Made by a program: the position numbers and the translations under genes. A DNA stretch of 64,000 nt, from the NCBI RefSeq assembly GCF_001665295.1, contig NZ_LZSE01000005.1:62001-126000 (forward strand), written 5' to 3'. This DNA comes from Mycobacterium sp. 1554424.7 (GTDB taxonomy: Bacteria; Actinomycetota; Actinomycetes; Mycobacteriales; Mycobacteriaceae). Positions 53,877 through 62,531 of the stretch are shown piece by piece. The notes below the pieces were generated by a model. It was not told the origin of the DNA, did no database searches, and was given only the letters and a program-made list of their open reading frames with translations. Numbering within the stretch: the stretch's first letter is position 1; every line of letters starts with the position of its first letter.

Positions 53877-54404
53877 GTCGAGCGGCCGCCACGCGGGATC
53901 GCGGCCCAGCCGCGCGAGAAACCTTGCCTGCACGTCCATTTCGGCCTTCACCGCGACCGGCGCCTTGAACATTCCGGACGCGGTCAAATCCTGGGGGTCG
54001 GTCGGCAGGTCAGCGCAGAACAGCTCGCACCAGCCGGGATCCAGCCGATCGTCGGCGCCCACCGCGCGGGCGAGGTCCCAGGTGTGCACCACGACATCGC
54101 GGGTGAGATTCGGCATCAGACGGTAGGCGTCCAGCCGCGACGCCCCGCCGGATTCAAGCGCCTGTCTCAGCGCGTCGTAGGTCGCTTGCCAACGCGCCCG
54201 CGGATCGTCTCTCGGCCGATCAGGCTTCAGCCCCAGGGGCCGCAAGAGAAGTACGTCGTGAAAGCCGATCACGTGCTCGAGCACTCCTCGGGCATCCCAC
54301 GCATCGCACGGTGAGCGACGGTCCCACTTGCCCTCCGCCGCGGCGACCGCCTCGCCGAACCGCCGGCAGGCTGCGAGATGCCGTTCGCCTACCCCGTCAT
54401 CCAC
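53871..54404 (-). CDS. Mycothiol-dependent maleylpyruvate isomerase/TIGR03086-like (DinB-fold) protein
   Basis: A 177-residue protein from GTG 54404 (MDDGVGERHLAACRRFGEAV), overlapping the upstream hydratase stop by eight bases. The four-helix DinB-like bundle is recognisable: WDRRSPCDAWDARGVLEHVIGFHDVLL (first metal His), and RDVVVHTWDLARAVGADDRLDP (H-T-W-D-L-A-R-A, second metal His), as in mycothiol-dependent enzymes. It may be a metal-dependent isomerase or thiol-transferase. It is the last gene of the SnoaL-MaoC-MaoC run. Confidence 0.8.
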   Translation of the reverse strand: MDDGVGERHLAACRRFGEAVAAAEGKWDRRSPCDAWDARGVLEHVIGFHDVLLLRPLGLKPDRPRDDPRARWQATYDALRQALESGGASRLDAYRLMPNLTRDVVVHTWDLARAVGADDRLDPGWCELFCADLPTDPQDLTASGMFKAPVAVKAEMDVQARFLARLGRDPAWRPLDL

Positions 54405-54834
54405 CGGACATCTGCAGCGTGAGCTCGACGGGACAGCACAGGGCCCCATGCTGATTGGTCACCTGGATCTCGATGTCGACCAGGCAGCGCGGCGGGTCCA
54501 CCGAGGTGTCCCGCCGCTTGGTCAGTGCCCGCCCGCGGGCGATCATCGTGTCCCCGGCGTACACAGACCCGACCAGCCGCATGGAGCGGCGCACCACGCG
54601 GCTGCTCGGACCCGCCCAGTCGGTGGCGACCCGGTCGGCGAACCCGGCGAGGTGCATGGTGTTGACGTAAATCGTTGGGTTGCCCTGGCTTTGGGCATAC
54701 TCGGGATCGAAATGGCCCGGGAAATAATCCCACGTCGCCCCGGCGTTCTCGACCACCCGCTGATAGCTGATGTGGTCGACCACCTCCGGCAACTCCACGG
54801 GAACGTCAATCGTGTTCCAGTCCAGGTCGGTCAT
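54397..54834 (-). CDS. MaoC-like hot-dog dehydratase/hydratase, small subunit
   Basis: A 145-residue hot-dog-fold protein with YQRVVENAGATWDYFPGHFDPEYAQSQG, TIYVNTMHLAGFADRVATDWAGPSSRVVRRSMRLVGSVYAGDTMIARGRA and a final beta strand. The catalytic Asp/His pair of MaoC hydratases appears as FDPEYA...NTMHLAGF. It overlaps the upstream FAS1-type dehydratase gene by four bases. The two probably make a heteromeric hydratase, as in the HadAB-like and steroid side-chain MaoC pairs. Confidence 0.82.
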   Translation of the reverse strand: MTDLDWNTIDVPVELPEVVDHISYQRVVENAGATWDYFPGHFDPEYAQSQGNPTIYVNTMHLAGFADRVATDWAGPSSRVVRRSMRLVGSVYAGDTMIARGRALTKRRDTSVDPPRCLVDIEIQVTNQHGALCCPVELTLQMSGG

Positions 54835-55367
54835 GAGCCGCCGCCCGGGGTGAACCGGAACAAGGTGTTGCGGCAGGTGGCGACCACGGCGCCGTCCTGA
54901 CGGCTGTAGGTCTCCAGCGTCTCGACGAAATGGCCGACCCCCAGCCGCGTCCGCTTCTCAGGCGACACCGACACCAGCTCCTCGACCGCGGTGAGCACAT
55001 CGCCCTCGACGATGGGCAGCAGGAACTCGACGTCGTTGGCCGCGTTGATGAACGTGGCGCCGGGCAGCGGCACCCGCAGCACCACGGAGGCCGCGGGCGG
55101 TCTGCCCGTCGGCTCCCATGGCGGGGGTATCAGCCAGCCCATCAACAGGGCCGGCGGGGCGAGCAGGCCGCCCCATCGCTCCCGGGCAAACTCGGCGTCC
55201 CAATACGAACGATTCCCGTCGCGGACCATCGCGGCGAACAACTGGATGCGCGCGCCGCTGACGGGTGTCGCCGCCGTGCGGGGTTCGCTCTTCGCGCCGA
55301 CCATGCGCAGCGCGTCTTCGTAGCTGCCGAAGGCCAACTGGTAACTGAGGTCCCGATCCTCGCTCAC
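54831..55367 (-). CDS. MaoC-type dehydratase, N-terminal (FAS1-like) domain protein
   Basis: A 178-residue hot-dog protein from GTG 55367, overlapping the SnoaL gene by four bases (GTGA). It shows MaoC_dehydrat_N features: PVSGARIQLFAAMVRDGNRSYWDAEFARERWGGLLAPPALLMGWLIPP, then PGATFINAANDVEFLLPIVEGDVLTAVEELVSVSPEKRTRLGVGHFVETLETYSRQDG. It should pair with the downstream small MaoC subunit to hydrate a bulky enoyl-CoA. Confidence 0.82.
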   Translation of the reverse strand: MSEDRDLSYQLAFGSYEDALRMVGAKSEPRTAATPVSGARIQLFAAMVRDGNRSYWDAEFARERWGGLLAPPALLMGWLIPPPWEPTGRPPAASVVLRVPLPGATFINAANDVEFLLPIVEGDVLTAVEELVSVSPEKRTRLGVGHFVETLETYSRQDGAVVATCRNTLFRFTPGGGS

Positions 55368-55789
55368 ATGACGAGCGGGTGCCGACTCGGCACCGAATCC
55401 CACTCGAGCGCACGGGAAGTGAAGTACCAGCCGCCGCGCTCATATATCAGCGTGTCCCGGAACGTCCCGGTGGCCCGCAGGGTGGTGTCGCCGTACATCG
55501 CGGCGAAAAGCACCACGACACAACGCATGCTCGCGTTGACGCCGTCGACGCGGATCTCGTGGTCGAGCGTGACCAGCCGCTGCCCGTCGCCGCCGTCGAA
55601 GGCCGCGCGCAGGTCGGTGAACAGGTCGCCGTCGCGGGAGTAGCTGGCGCCGGCGTGGCGGAACGTCGCGATCCAGCGGTCGCGATCACCGTCGGAGTAG
55701 GCCCTGTTGTGCCGGGCGGTCAGATCCAGGATGGCAGCGCGGGCCGTCGCGGCCTGGAGCATCTGCTGTTCCTGATAGGTCATGGTCAT
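55364..55789 (-). CDS. SnoaL/NTF2-fold protein, possible dehydratase or ring hydroxylase-associated subunit
   Basis: About 141 residues from ATG 55789 (MTMTYQEQQM); ATG 55783 is an alternative. The NTF2-like fold is visible: AAILDLTARHNRAYSDGDRDRWIATFRHAGASYSRDGDLFTDLRAAF, TLDHEIRVDGVNASMRCVVVLFAAM and TGTFRDTLIYERGGWYFTSRALEWDS. The H-N-x-A-Y-x-x-G-D-x-D segment is shared with SnoaL-like dehydratases and with beta subunits of ring-hydroxylating oxygenases. In bile-acid 7-alpha-dehydroxylation the dehydratase BaiE has this fold. It starts the four-gene run down to 53871. Confidence 0.75.
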   Translation of the reverse strand: MTMTYQEQQMLQAATARAAILDLTARHNRAYSDGDRDRWIATFRHAGASYSRDGDLFTDLRAAFDGGDGQRLVTLDHEIRVDGVNASMRCVVVLFAAMYGDTTLRATGTFRDTLIYERGGWYFTSRALEWDSVPSRHPLVM

Positions 55790-55835
55790 TTTTGCGCTGC
55801 AGCCTCTCTCGGAAAGAACGCCCAACAAGGGATGG

Positions 55836-55895
55836 TCCGTAACATTAAATTAACCTACCGGCGATTCCGTAACATCAAGGTAACTTACCGGCGAA
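55836..55895. repeat. 30-bp tandem repeat upstream of the SnoaL operon
   Basis: Two adjacent units of 30 bases, each with TCCGTAACAT, a TAAC and TACCGGCGA at the same spacing. They overlap the last codons of the ligase gene and precede the SnoaL start by 47 bases. AT-rich half-sites at 30-bp spacing suggest regulator binding on one DNA face. Confidence 0.6.
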
Positions 55896-57450
55896 CGATA
55901 TACCCCTCTTTCTCACGATCCCACGCCGCCGGATTTAGGCCGCGGCCCCGCAACACGTCTTTACGCACTCGCCCGATGGCGTTCTTGGGAAGTTCCTCGA
56001 CCACCTCGACGAATCGCGGCACGCAGAAGTACGGCATCCGGGCGGCGCAGAAGTCGAGCAGCTCCGAGCAGTCCAGGACGGCCCCGGGGCGCAGCGTCAC
56101 GACCAAGAGGATGTCGTCTTCGCCCAACTCACTCGGGACCCCGACCGCCGCGGCTTCGTCCACCGCGGGATGTTGCGTGACGACGGCCTCGACCTCGACC
56201 GAGGAGACGTTTTCGCCGCGTCGGCGCAGCGAGTCCTTGACGCGGTCCACATACGTCAGGTTTTGATCGGCGTCGAGTCGCCCCAGATCTCCGGTGCGGA
56301 ACCACTCCGGGTGCTGCTCCACCCGCGAGTCCTGACCGACATAGCCTTCGCTCATCACATGCGGGTGCTTGGGGCGGCACGCGATCTCGCCGACCCTGCC
56401 GGGCGGCAGCGGCTCCCCGCGCTCGTCGACGATGCGCACGTCAAAATCGGGATTGGGCCGCCCCGAGGTGCCGGGCACGCCCTCGTCGGCGACGCTCTTG
56501 ACGGCGATCGGAAACGCCTCGGTCATGCCGTACATCGTGACGATGCCGCAGCCGTAACGCTTTTCGATCTCGTGGTAGGAGCTCGCGTCGATCGGCGCCG
56601 CGGAGATGAACCGCAGCGGCAGCTGCGCATCACGGGGATCCGCGGGCAGATTCTTCAGCATCGACACCATCGCGCCGGCACCGACGAAACCGATGGCGCC
56701 GCGGGCGCGAACGTCGTCCCATACCTCGCCGGGGTGAAACGCCTTGGCCAACACCGTCGTTCCGCCGACCAGCATCGGGGCCAGCACGATCGGCGCCGCG
56801 CTCAGGTGGAAGAGCGGCATCGCCGTCCACAGCACCTCCCCCGGTTGGAATTCCCATGCGGAAGCGGCGGTCGCGGCAACGGAGAACAGGTAGTGCCACG
56901 TCGTGACAACCGCTTTCGACGGCCCCGTCGTCCCGGAGGTGTAGAACAACACCCCGACGTCATCCGGCGCAGCGGGACTCTCAGTCAGCGCAACGTCGAT
57001 GTCGAGGTGCAACGTGGCGGTAAGCGAATCATCCTGCATCACAACGCCGGTCATGGTGTCCAGCTGCCCGGCGACCTCGTCGACCCGGGGCCGGCGCTCG
57101 GCGTCGGTGAGGATCACCTTGGCCCGCGACAAGCGGAGCGTGTGCAGCAGGAAGTCACCCTTGTTCGCGGCGTTCACCGCCGCGCTGATCGCGCCGATGC
57201 GCGCCGCCCCCAGCCAGAAGTAGACCCACTCGGGGCACGTGGCGCTGAACAGTGCCACGCAGTCCCCGCGACCGACGCCCAGGCCGGCCAGCAGATGCGC
57301 CGCGGCGCGGGACCGCCGGCGCATCTGCTCAAAGGTCACGTCCACGCCGGCGATCGACATCATCACCCGGTCGGGGTGCAGCTCGGCCCGCCGATCCAGC
57401 ACGGCCGGCACGGTGAAGCTGTCCACACCGAAATCCGACGGGCCCGGCAT
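55885..57450 (-). CDS. AMP-forming acyl-CoA ligase
   Basis: A 521-residue adenylate-forming enzyme. Motifs are FYTSGTTGPSKAVVTTWHYLF (P-loop), MPLFHLSAAPIVL, the adenine motif GIVTMYGMTEAFPIA, RTGDLGRLDADQNLTYVDRVKDSLRRRGENVSSVEVEAVV, and the catalytic Lys region ELPKNAIGRVRKDVLRG (here G-R-V-R-K). The K-D-S-L-R-R-R-G-E-N hinge is shared with CaiC/BaiB-type ligases for carnitine or bile acids. It converts the pathway acid to its CoA ester. The start shares a base with the Rieske stop, so the two are cotranslated. Confidence 0.88.
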   Translation of the reverse strand: MPGPSDFGVDSFTVPAVLDRRAELHPDRVMMSIAGVDVTFEQMRRRSRAAAHLLAGLGVGRGDCVALFSATCPEWVYFWLGAARIGAISAAVNAANKGDFLLHTLRLSRAKVILTDAERRPRVDEVAGQLDTMTGVVMQDDSLTATLHLDIDVALTESPAAPDDVGVLFYTSGTTGPSKAVVTTWHYLFSVAATAASAWEFQPGEVLWTAMPLFHLSAAPIVLAPMLVGGTTVLAKAFHPGEVWDDVRARGAIGFVGAGAMVSMLKNLPADPRDAQLPLRFISAAPIDASSYHEIEKRYGCGIVTMYGMTEAFPIAVKSVADEGVPGTSGRPNPDFDVRIVDERGEPLPPGRVGEIACRPKHPHVMSEGYVGQDSRVEQHPEWFRTGDLGRLDADQNLTYVDRVKDSLRRRGENVSSVEVEAVVTQHPAVDEAAAVGVPSELGEDDILLVVTLRPGAVLDCSELLDFCAARMPYFCVPRFVEVVEELPKNAIGRVRKDVLRGRGLNPAAWDREKEGYIVRR

Positions 57451-58577
57451 CAGGCTTTCGCGGCCGCCGGGTCGGGCTCGCCGTCGGCGGTGTAACCGAA
57501 GTCAGACGGCGAGGGCCGCGGGCCCGGGTAGAAGCGGTGCGCCCAACGGCGAAGGGCGGCATAGTCGTGCGCCTCTTCGGGCGCCAGGTTGGGCTTCTCG
57601 AGGTATTTCATGTTTTCCCACGTGAAGAAGTCCTGCTTGATGACCTCTTGCTGCAGCGCCAGGAACTTCGCGGCGCGGCCGGTGGGCACGTCGCCGGTGT
57701 CGCCGGGCTCGCGGATGGACGCCTGCGTGTAGAAGTAGTCGGTGTAGTCCTCGTCGACCGGCGTTTGCCCCGTCACCTGCACGGTGGCGACCAGGTCGCT
57801 GGGGAAGCGGACCAGCCCCAGACCCAACGAGTAATTGTCATAGATGATCTTCGCGTCGACCGGCCCGTTCGGCGTCAGCCACGTCGAGGCGCGGCCGCCA
57901 CCGAAATGCGCGTTGACGGTGGCGTGCAGGTGATACCCGGACACCTCGAACGACGAGGTGGTGGCCGGATTGGCCGCCTTGTGCACGTATTGGACGTGAT
58001 AGGGGTCGGCGGCGTTCTCGATGATCATCTGCGGGTGCACCTTGACCCGGTTGAGCATCTGCGTGTGGGGGTGCAGCGGGTAGTACTCGTTGGTCTCCAG
58101 CTCGGGCAGCACGGGCGGCTGCCAGTACGGCGCGCGGCCATGCCGCTCGTGCCACGCCAGGATGAACCCGTACCACTCCATGCTCGGGTAGGTGCGGATG
58201 CGGACGTTGTTCTTGCAGCCGATCTTGCTGTACGGGATCAGCGCGTTGGTGCCGTCGCCGCGCCAGCGCCAGCCGTGCCACGGGCAGACGATGTTCTCGC
58301 CCTCCACGGTGCCGCCGACGCCCAGGTTGGCGCCGAGGTGCTGGCAGTAGGCGTCCATGACGTGCACCTGGCCGGACTCGGTGCGGAACAGCACCAGCTC
58401 CTCGCCGAAGTAGTGCGCGCGTTTGACCGCGCCGGGGGGCAGGTCCGAGCCGAAGGCGACGATGAACCAGCCCGTCGGGAACCGGTAGGTGGACAGCGCG
58501 ATGCCGGCCTGCCCGAACTCACGTTCCGAAGGATCTGCGGCCGAATCTGATGCCGAGTCCGAGATTGTATCCGTCAC
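57450..58577 (-). CDS. Rieske-type oxygenase component (KshA/terminal-oxygenase-like)
   Basis: A 375-residue protein from GTG 58577, preceded by GGGAG; GTG 58583 is the alternative. The Rieske cluster ligands are AYCQHLGANLG and IVCPWHGWRWRGDG. The mononuclear iron site is in MIIENAADPYHVQYVHKAANPATTSS (D-x2-H-x4-H), the arrangement of KshA and other steroid or terpene monooxygenases. The remaining half is a helix-grip fold. It needs a separate reductase, which is not in the window. It starts the ligase transcript and is divergent from the P450. A steroid-like substrate is plausible. Confidence 0.87.
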   Translation of the reverse strand: MTDTISDSASDSAADPSEREFGQAGIALSTYRFPTGWFIVAFGSDLPPGAVKRAHYFGEELVLFRTESGQVHVMDAYCQHLGANLGVGGTVEGENIVCPWHGWRWRGDGTNALIPYSKIGCKNNVRIRTYPSMEWYGFILAWHERHGRAPYWQPPVLPELETNEYYPLHPHTQMLNRVKVHPQMIIENAADPYHVQYVHKAANPATTSSFEVSGYHLHATVNAHFGGGRASTWLTPNGPVDAKIIYDNYSLGLGLVRFPSDLVATVQVTGQTPVDEDYTDYFYTQASIREPGDTGDVPTGRAAKFLALQQEVIKQDFFTWENMKYLEKPNLAPEEAHDYAALRRWAHRFYPGPRPSPSDFGYTADGEPDPAAAKA

Positions 58578-58606
58578 GACCACTCCCAGCGGGTTCGACG
58601 ATTAGC

Positions 58607-58627
58607 TCTATTTTTACTATCTTAAGC
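58607..58627. promoter_or_regulatory. Cluster motif, copy 2 (Rieske/P450 divergent promoter)
   Basis: TCTATTTTTACTATCTTAAG, an AT-rich block in the 109-base gap between the divergent Rieske and P450 genes, related to the sites at 52349 and 62532. Confidence 0.42.
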
Positions 58628-58686
58628 ATTGAACGTCAACGCGGCGCCGCCAAGGTGCCTTTTGTCGCCACGAAGCGGGGATTCAG

Positions 58687-59925
58687 ATGACGGCTGCTGC
58701 GGTGGATCTATCCGATTTCACCTTGTGGCGCAACGGTTTTCCCGACGAGCTGTTCGCCGAGTTGCGACGCACCCGGCCGCTCTTCCGGCACGAGATGACC
58801 CCGGGCGTAGCCGAGACCGTCCACCGGGAATTCTGGGTGGCCACCAAGCACCGGCACGCGGTTCGCCTGCATCGGGATACGGAGTCCTTCACCGCCATCG
58901 ACGGCCCGCTCATCCAGCCGGTCGGGATGTTCTCGTCGTACCCGACGATCATCAACATGGACCCGCCGGAACTGAACAAGCGCCGCAAGCTCATCTCCAG
59001 CGCGTTCAACCCGCGCGCGATCGCCAAACTCGAGGACGGCATCCGGGCGCGCGCCGCGGGGATGATCGACCACCTGCTCACCAAGGGCGGCGGCGACTGG
59101 ATCGAGGACGTCGCCGACGCGCTGCCCATGACGGTGATCGGCGACATCATCGGCATCCCGGAAGAAGACCGGCCGCGAATCTTCGACAGCCTGGATCTAA
59201 TCCTGAAGGCCAACGCGCCGGGGCCGCGGCCGAGGCAGCAGGACTATACCGATCTGTACGCCACCATCTTTGGTTACGCGATGGAGCTCACGGCGGAAAA
59301 GCGGCGCAACCCCACCGATGACATCTGGAGCACGCTGGCGTCCGCGGTGATCACCGGCGAGGACGGCGAGGAATTCAGCCTGCCCGCCAACGAACTCGAG
59401 TTCTTCTTCTTCGTGCTGACGTTCGCCGGCAGCGACACCACCAAGAACGCGCTGGCCATCGGGCTGCAGGCGTTCGTCGAGAACCCCGAGCAGATCGAAC
59501 GTTATCGAGCTGAGGAGGCGCTGCGCGCCAGCGCGGTCGAGGAGATGTTGCGTTGGGCGTCACCGGTCGCCTACTGGACACGCACCGCCAAGGTCGACGT
59601 CGAGATGGACGGCCAGCGCATCGCGAAGGGCGAGCGGGTGGTGTCCATGCTGCGTTCGGCGAACCGCGACGAGGAGGTGTTCCCCTCGCCGTTCACCTTC
59701 GACATCGGGCGTCAGCCCAACCCGCAGGTGGCGTTCGGGGGCGGCGGACCGCACCACTGCCTGGGCGCCATGCTGGCCCGCGCCGAACTCCGCGCGGTCT
59801 TCGACGAACTGCTGCTGCGCTGCGACGACATCGCCCTCGGCCCGGCCACGGTGGCCTATCCGAATCTGCTGACCAACATGTCGATCTATGACGAGATGGC
59901 GGTAGCGCTGAACGAGCGGCGCTAG
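58687..59925 (+). CDS. Cytochrome P450
   Basis: A 412-residue bacterial P450. The I-helix has TFAGSDTTKNALAIG (about 245), the ExxR is VEEMLRWASPVAYWTR (about 283), and the heme-binding loop is FGGGGPHHCLGAMLARAELRAVF with the thiolate Cys at about 357. The NMDPPELNKRRKLISSAFNPRA segment (C-helix) is typical of CYP families that act on sterols and terpenoids in mycobacteria (CYP125/142/124-like). I cannot assign the CYP family. The convergent ferredoxin gene ends one base after the P450 stop and is its likely electron donor. Confidence 0.93.
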   Translation: MTAAAVDLSDFTLWRNGFPDELFAELRRTRPLFRHEMTPGVAETVHREFWVATKHRHAVRLHRDTESFTAIDGPLIQPVGMFSSYPTIINMDPPELNKRRKLISSAFNPRAIAKLEDGIRARAAGMIDHLLTKGGGDWIEDVADALPMTVIGDIIGIPEEDRPRIFDSLDLILKANAPGPRPRQQDYTDLYATIFGYAMELTAEKRRNPTDDIWSTLASAVITGEDGEEFSLPANELEFFFFVLTFAGSDTTKNALAIGLQAFVENPEQIERYRAEEALRASAVEEMLRWASPVAYWTRTAKVDVEMDGQRIAKGERVVSMLRSANRDEEVFPSPFTFDIGRQPNPQVAFGGGGPHHCLGAMLARAELRAVFDELLLRCDDIALGPATVAYPNLLTNMSIYDEMAVALNERR

Positions 59926-59926
59926 C

Positions 59927-60118
59927 TCAGTCGATCAGCCGCAGCGCGGCCTTGGGGCACTGGTCCACCGCGGCGCGCACGTCGATCTCCAGCCGCGGCG
60001 GCACGGGGCCGTCGGCGATCTGCACCACGTCTTCGTCGCCCAGTTCAAAAATCTCCGGGGCGAGCGATTCGCAGAAACCGTTGGCCTCACACAGGTTCTC
60101 GTCGACCTTCACACGCAT
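59927..60118 (-). CDS. 3Fe-4S ferredoxin for the P450
   Basis: A 63-residue small ferredoxin: MRVKVDENLCEANGFCESLAPEIF, then VPPRLEIDVRAAVDQCPKAALRL. Three Cys ligands remain (C-x5-C and C-P). The position of the fourth ligand holds Asn (CEANGFC), the mycobacterial 3Fe-4S type whose variable residue tunes redox potential. It is convergent with the P450 gene and downstream of the CoA-transferase gene by 19 bases, so it is probably transcribed with the transferase. Confidence 0.9.
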   Translation of the reverse strand: MRVKVDENLCEANGFCESLAPEIFELGDEDVVQIADGPVPPRLEIDVRAAVDQCPKAALRLID

Positions 60119-60137
60119 CGGGCGTCCTCCTTACCGC

Positions 60138-62528
60138 TTATTTCTTGAGGCCCGCCGGACGGGTCCCGATCACTTTGTCGCCGGCCAGGTTTTCCAGTTC
60201 TTCGTCGGTCAGTCCGCACCGCTCGCGCAATATCTCCCCATTGTGCTCGCCCAGCCTCGGTGGCGGGCGCAGCAGCCACTTGTCCTGGCCGGCCAGCTTC
60301 GCGAAGGGCGGGCAGGGATAGAGGCCCGGCCCGGTGCTCGGATGGTTCAGGGTCTCCAGGAACCCCCGGTCGCGCAGTTGGGGGTTCTCGGTCACCAACG
60401 ACGGCGACACCACGGGAGCGGCGGGAACGCCGGCGCCGGCCAGGCGCTCCACCGCCGATTCCAAGGATTGCGCGGCGAACCAATCCCCCAGCCGGCGATC
60501 GATATCGTCGGCCCGCCGCAACCGCCCGGCGACCGTCGCCAGTCCCTCGTCGCACCAGGCGGGTCGATCCATCACTTCGACCAGGGCCTGCCACTGCCCG
60601 TCATCGCGGACGGTGACCGCGATCCAGTCGTCGTCGCCGGCGCACCGATAGATGTTCTGGATCGCCTCGCCGTGACCGCGGTTGCCGCGCCGGCCCAGCG
60701 TCACCCCGTAAACCTCGGCCTCGATCCCCTGTATCGCGGTGGCGTTCAGCACCGTTTCCAGCATCGGCAGCTCGAGCAGCTGGCCGGTTCCGGTGCGTGC
60801 GGCGAAGTCCAGCGCGGCCAGCACGGCGAACGCGGCGTGCACGCCTGCCAGCGGGTCGCAGGCTCCGCGCGGCGTGACCGGCGGAGCATCCGGCAGCCCG
60901 GTGACCCAGGCCAGGCCGGCGATCTGTTCCATGGTCGGGGCGAAACCGACGCGTTCGCGCCACGGGCCATCCAGCCCGAACGCCGGCATCCGGGCGACCA
61001 CCAGTTTCGGGTTGACTTCCAGCAGCACGTCGGCGGTGAGGCCGAACTGGTCCATCACCCGCGGTGAGAAGTTTTCGATCACCACATCGGCGCCGGCCGC
61101 CAACTTGAGGAACGGCCCACGACCTTCAGCGGAGTTCAAATCCAAAGTGACGGAACGCTTGTTGGTGTTCATGGCGTGGAACACCCAGCCGTACTCCCAC
61201 CAATCGTCGACATCGGTGCGCATCCCGCCCGAGTAGCGGATGCCGTCGGGCCGCTGGATCGACTCGACCTTGATCACGTCGGCGCCGAACGCGGCCAGCA
61301 GGTGGGTCGCGGCCGGCCCGGCCCAGAACGCGGTCAGGTCGACGATGCGGACGCCGTCCAGCGGCAGGCCCAGCGCGGTGGGCGCTGGCTCGGATTCGCC
61401 TCTGTCCCAAGCCGGTTCGTCGTTGGCCTCACCGAGTGCCGGGGTGGCGCCCGGCGGCGCGGGCGCGCAGGCCGCCATCAGCCACGGCGCGCGCGGCTGG
61501 TGAAAGCCGGCCGGATTGGGGGTGAACACCTCGCGCTGCCGCACGTACTCGATATCGCGGATCGTGGAGCCGTTGCCCAACGCCGCGATGGGCAGCCGGA
61601 ACAGCTGACCGAGTTCGACGATCTCCGCCACGGTCCGCTCGGCCAGCCACGGGCCGATCCGTTCGCGGATCAGATCGCGATATGCCCAGCGCCCGATCTG
61701 AAACCGCAGCTGTTCGATCTCCTCCAGCTGCGGGCAATCGACCATCGCGCAGAAGTCGAGCCATTGCTGCCCGGTGACCATGGTGATGCCGACGTAGCCG
61801 TCCTTGGCCGGTTCGATCGAGGGCACTTCCAAGGTGCGGCACACCGGCGGAACGCGCAGCAGCTGCGAGTGCAACCATTCGCTGCTCTGCATCGCGGTCA
61901 TCGCCTCGAGCATCGACAGGTCGAGATGCTCGCCGGGACCGCCACGCTCGACGCGACGGCGCACGGCCAGCGCACCGAACGCGGCGTAGACGCCGCCCAT
62001 GTACTCCCCCAGGTCCCCGCCGATCGCGATGGGAGGGCCGGCGGGATCGCCGCGGAAGCCGGGCGAGCCTGCCCACGCCTGCAGGGTGAACTCGCTCGCG
62101 GCGCGCTCGGCATATGGCCCGGCCCACCCGAAGTCGGAGATCGTGACGATGATCGCCCGCGGGGAGTCGGCCAGCAGCCGCTGCGGATCGACGCCCAACT
62201 CCGCCGCCCGCGACCGGCCGGCGGTGACCACCACGACGTCGGCGGCGGCGAGTTCGGCTCGGTACCGCCCGGAGTCCGGAGCGACGGTCAGGCTGCGCTT
62301 GCCGGCGTTGAGGTAACTGAAGAACGGGGACGCCTCGCCGTCCGGCACCGGCGAACAGCTGGCGGTGTACCGCCGCAGCCAATCCCCCTGTGGCGGCTCG
62401 ATTTTGCGCACCTGCGCCCCGGCATCGACGAGCAGCTTGCCGCAATAGTCGCCGGCGATCCGGTCGCTGATCTCGACGACACGCAATCCGTCGAGCGGTG
62501 TCGGCCGGCTGTCGGGCTCGCGCCTCAC
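60138..62528 (-). CDS. Tandem-fused CaiB/BaiF CoA-transferase (two domains)
   Basis: A 796-residue protein from GTG 62528, containing two complete CoA-transferase III domains. Domain 1 (about 10-370) has LDGLRVVEISDRIAGDYCGKLLVDAGAQVRKIEPP and YLNAGKRSLTV. Domain 2 (about 390-790) has LDGVRIVDLTAFWAGPAATHLLAAFGADVIKVESIQRPDG, NTNKRSVTLDLN and ACDPLAGVHAAFAVLAALDFAARTGTGQ, the Asp nucleophile region. Domain 1 has GGDLGEYMGGVYAAFGAL in the equivalent place. These enzymes normally dimerise as interlocked monomers, so the fusion is a built-in pseudodimer. It likely recycles CoA between pathway acids. It is divergent from the GntR gene. Confidence 0.88.
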   Translation of the reverse strand: MRREPDSRPTPLDGLRVVEISDRIAGDYCGKLLVDAGAQVRKIEPPQGDWLRRYTASCSPVPDGEASPFFSYLNAGKRSLTVAPDSGRYRAELAAADVVVVTAGRSRAAELGVDPQRLLADSPRAIIVTISDFGWAGPYAERAASEFTLQAWAGSPGFRGDPAGPPIAIGGDLGEYMGGVYAAFGALAVRRRVERGGPGEHLDLSMLEAMTAMQSSEWLHSQLLRVPPVCRTLEVPSIEPAKDGYVGITMVTGQQWLDFCAMVDCPQLEEIEQLRFQIGRWAYRDLIRERIGPWLAERTVAEIVELGQLFRLPIAALGNGSTIRDIEYVRQREVFTPNPAGFHQPRAPWLMAACAPAPPGATPALGEANDEPAWDRGESEPAPTALGLPLDGVRIVDLTAFWAGPAATHLLAAFGADVIKVESIQRPDGIRYSGGMRTDVDDWWEYGWVFHAMNTNKRSVTLDLNSAEGRGPFLKLAAGADVVIENFSPRVMDQFGLTADVLLEVNPKLVVARMPAFGLDGPWRERVGFAPTMEQIAGLAWVTGLPDAPPVTPRGACDPLAGVHAAFAVLAALDFAARTGTGQLLELPMLETVLNATAIQGIEAEVYGVTLGRRGNRGHGEAIQNIYRCAGDDDWIAVTVRDDGQWQALVEVMDRPAWCDEGLATVAGRLRRADDIDRRLGDWFAAQSLESAVERLAGAGVPAAPVVSPSLVTENPQLRDRGFLETLNHPSTGPGLYPCPPFAKLAGQDKWLLRPPPRLGEHNGEILRERCGLTDEELENLAGDKVIGTRPAGLKK

Positions 62529-62531
62529 GCG

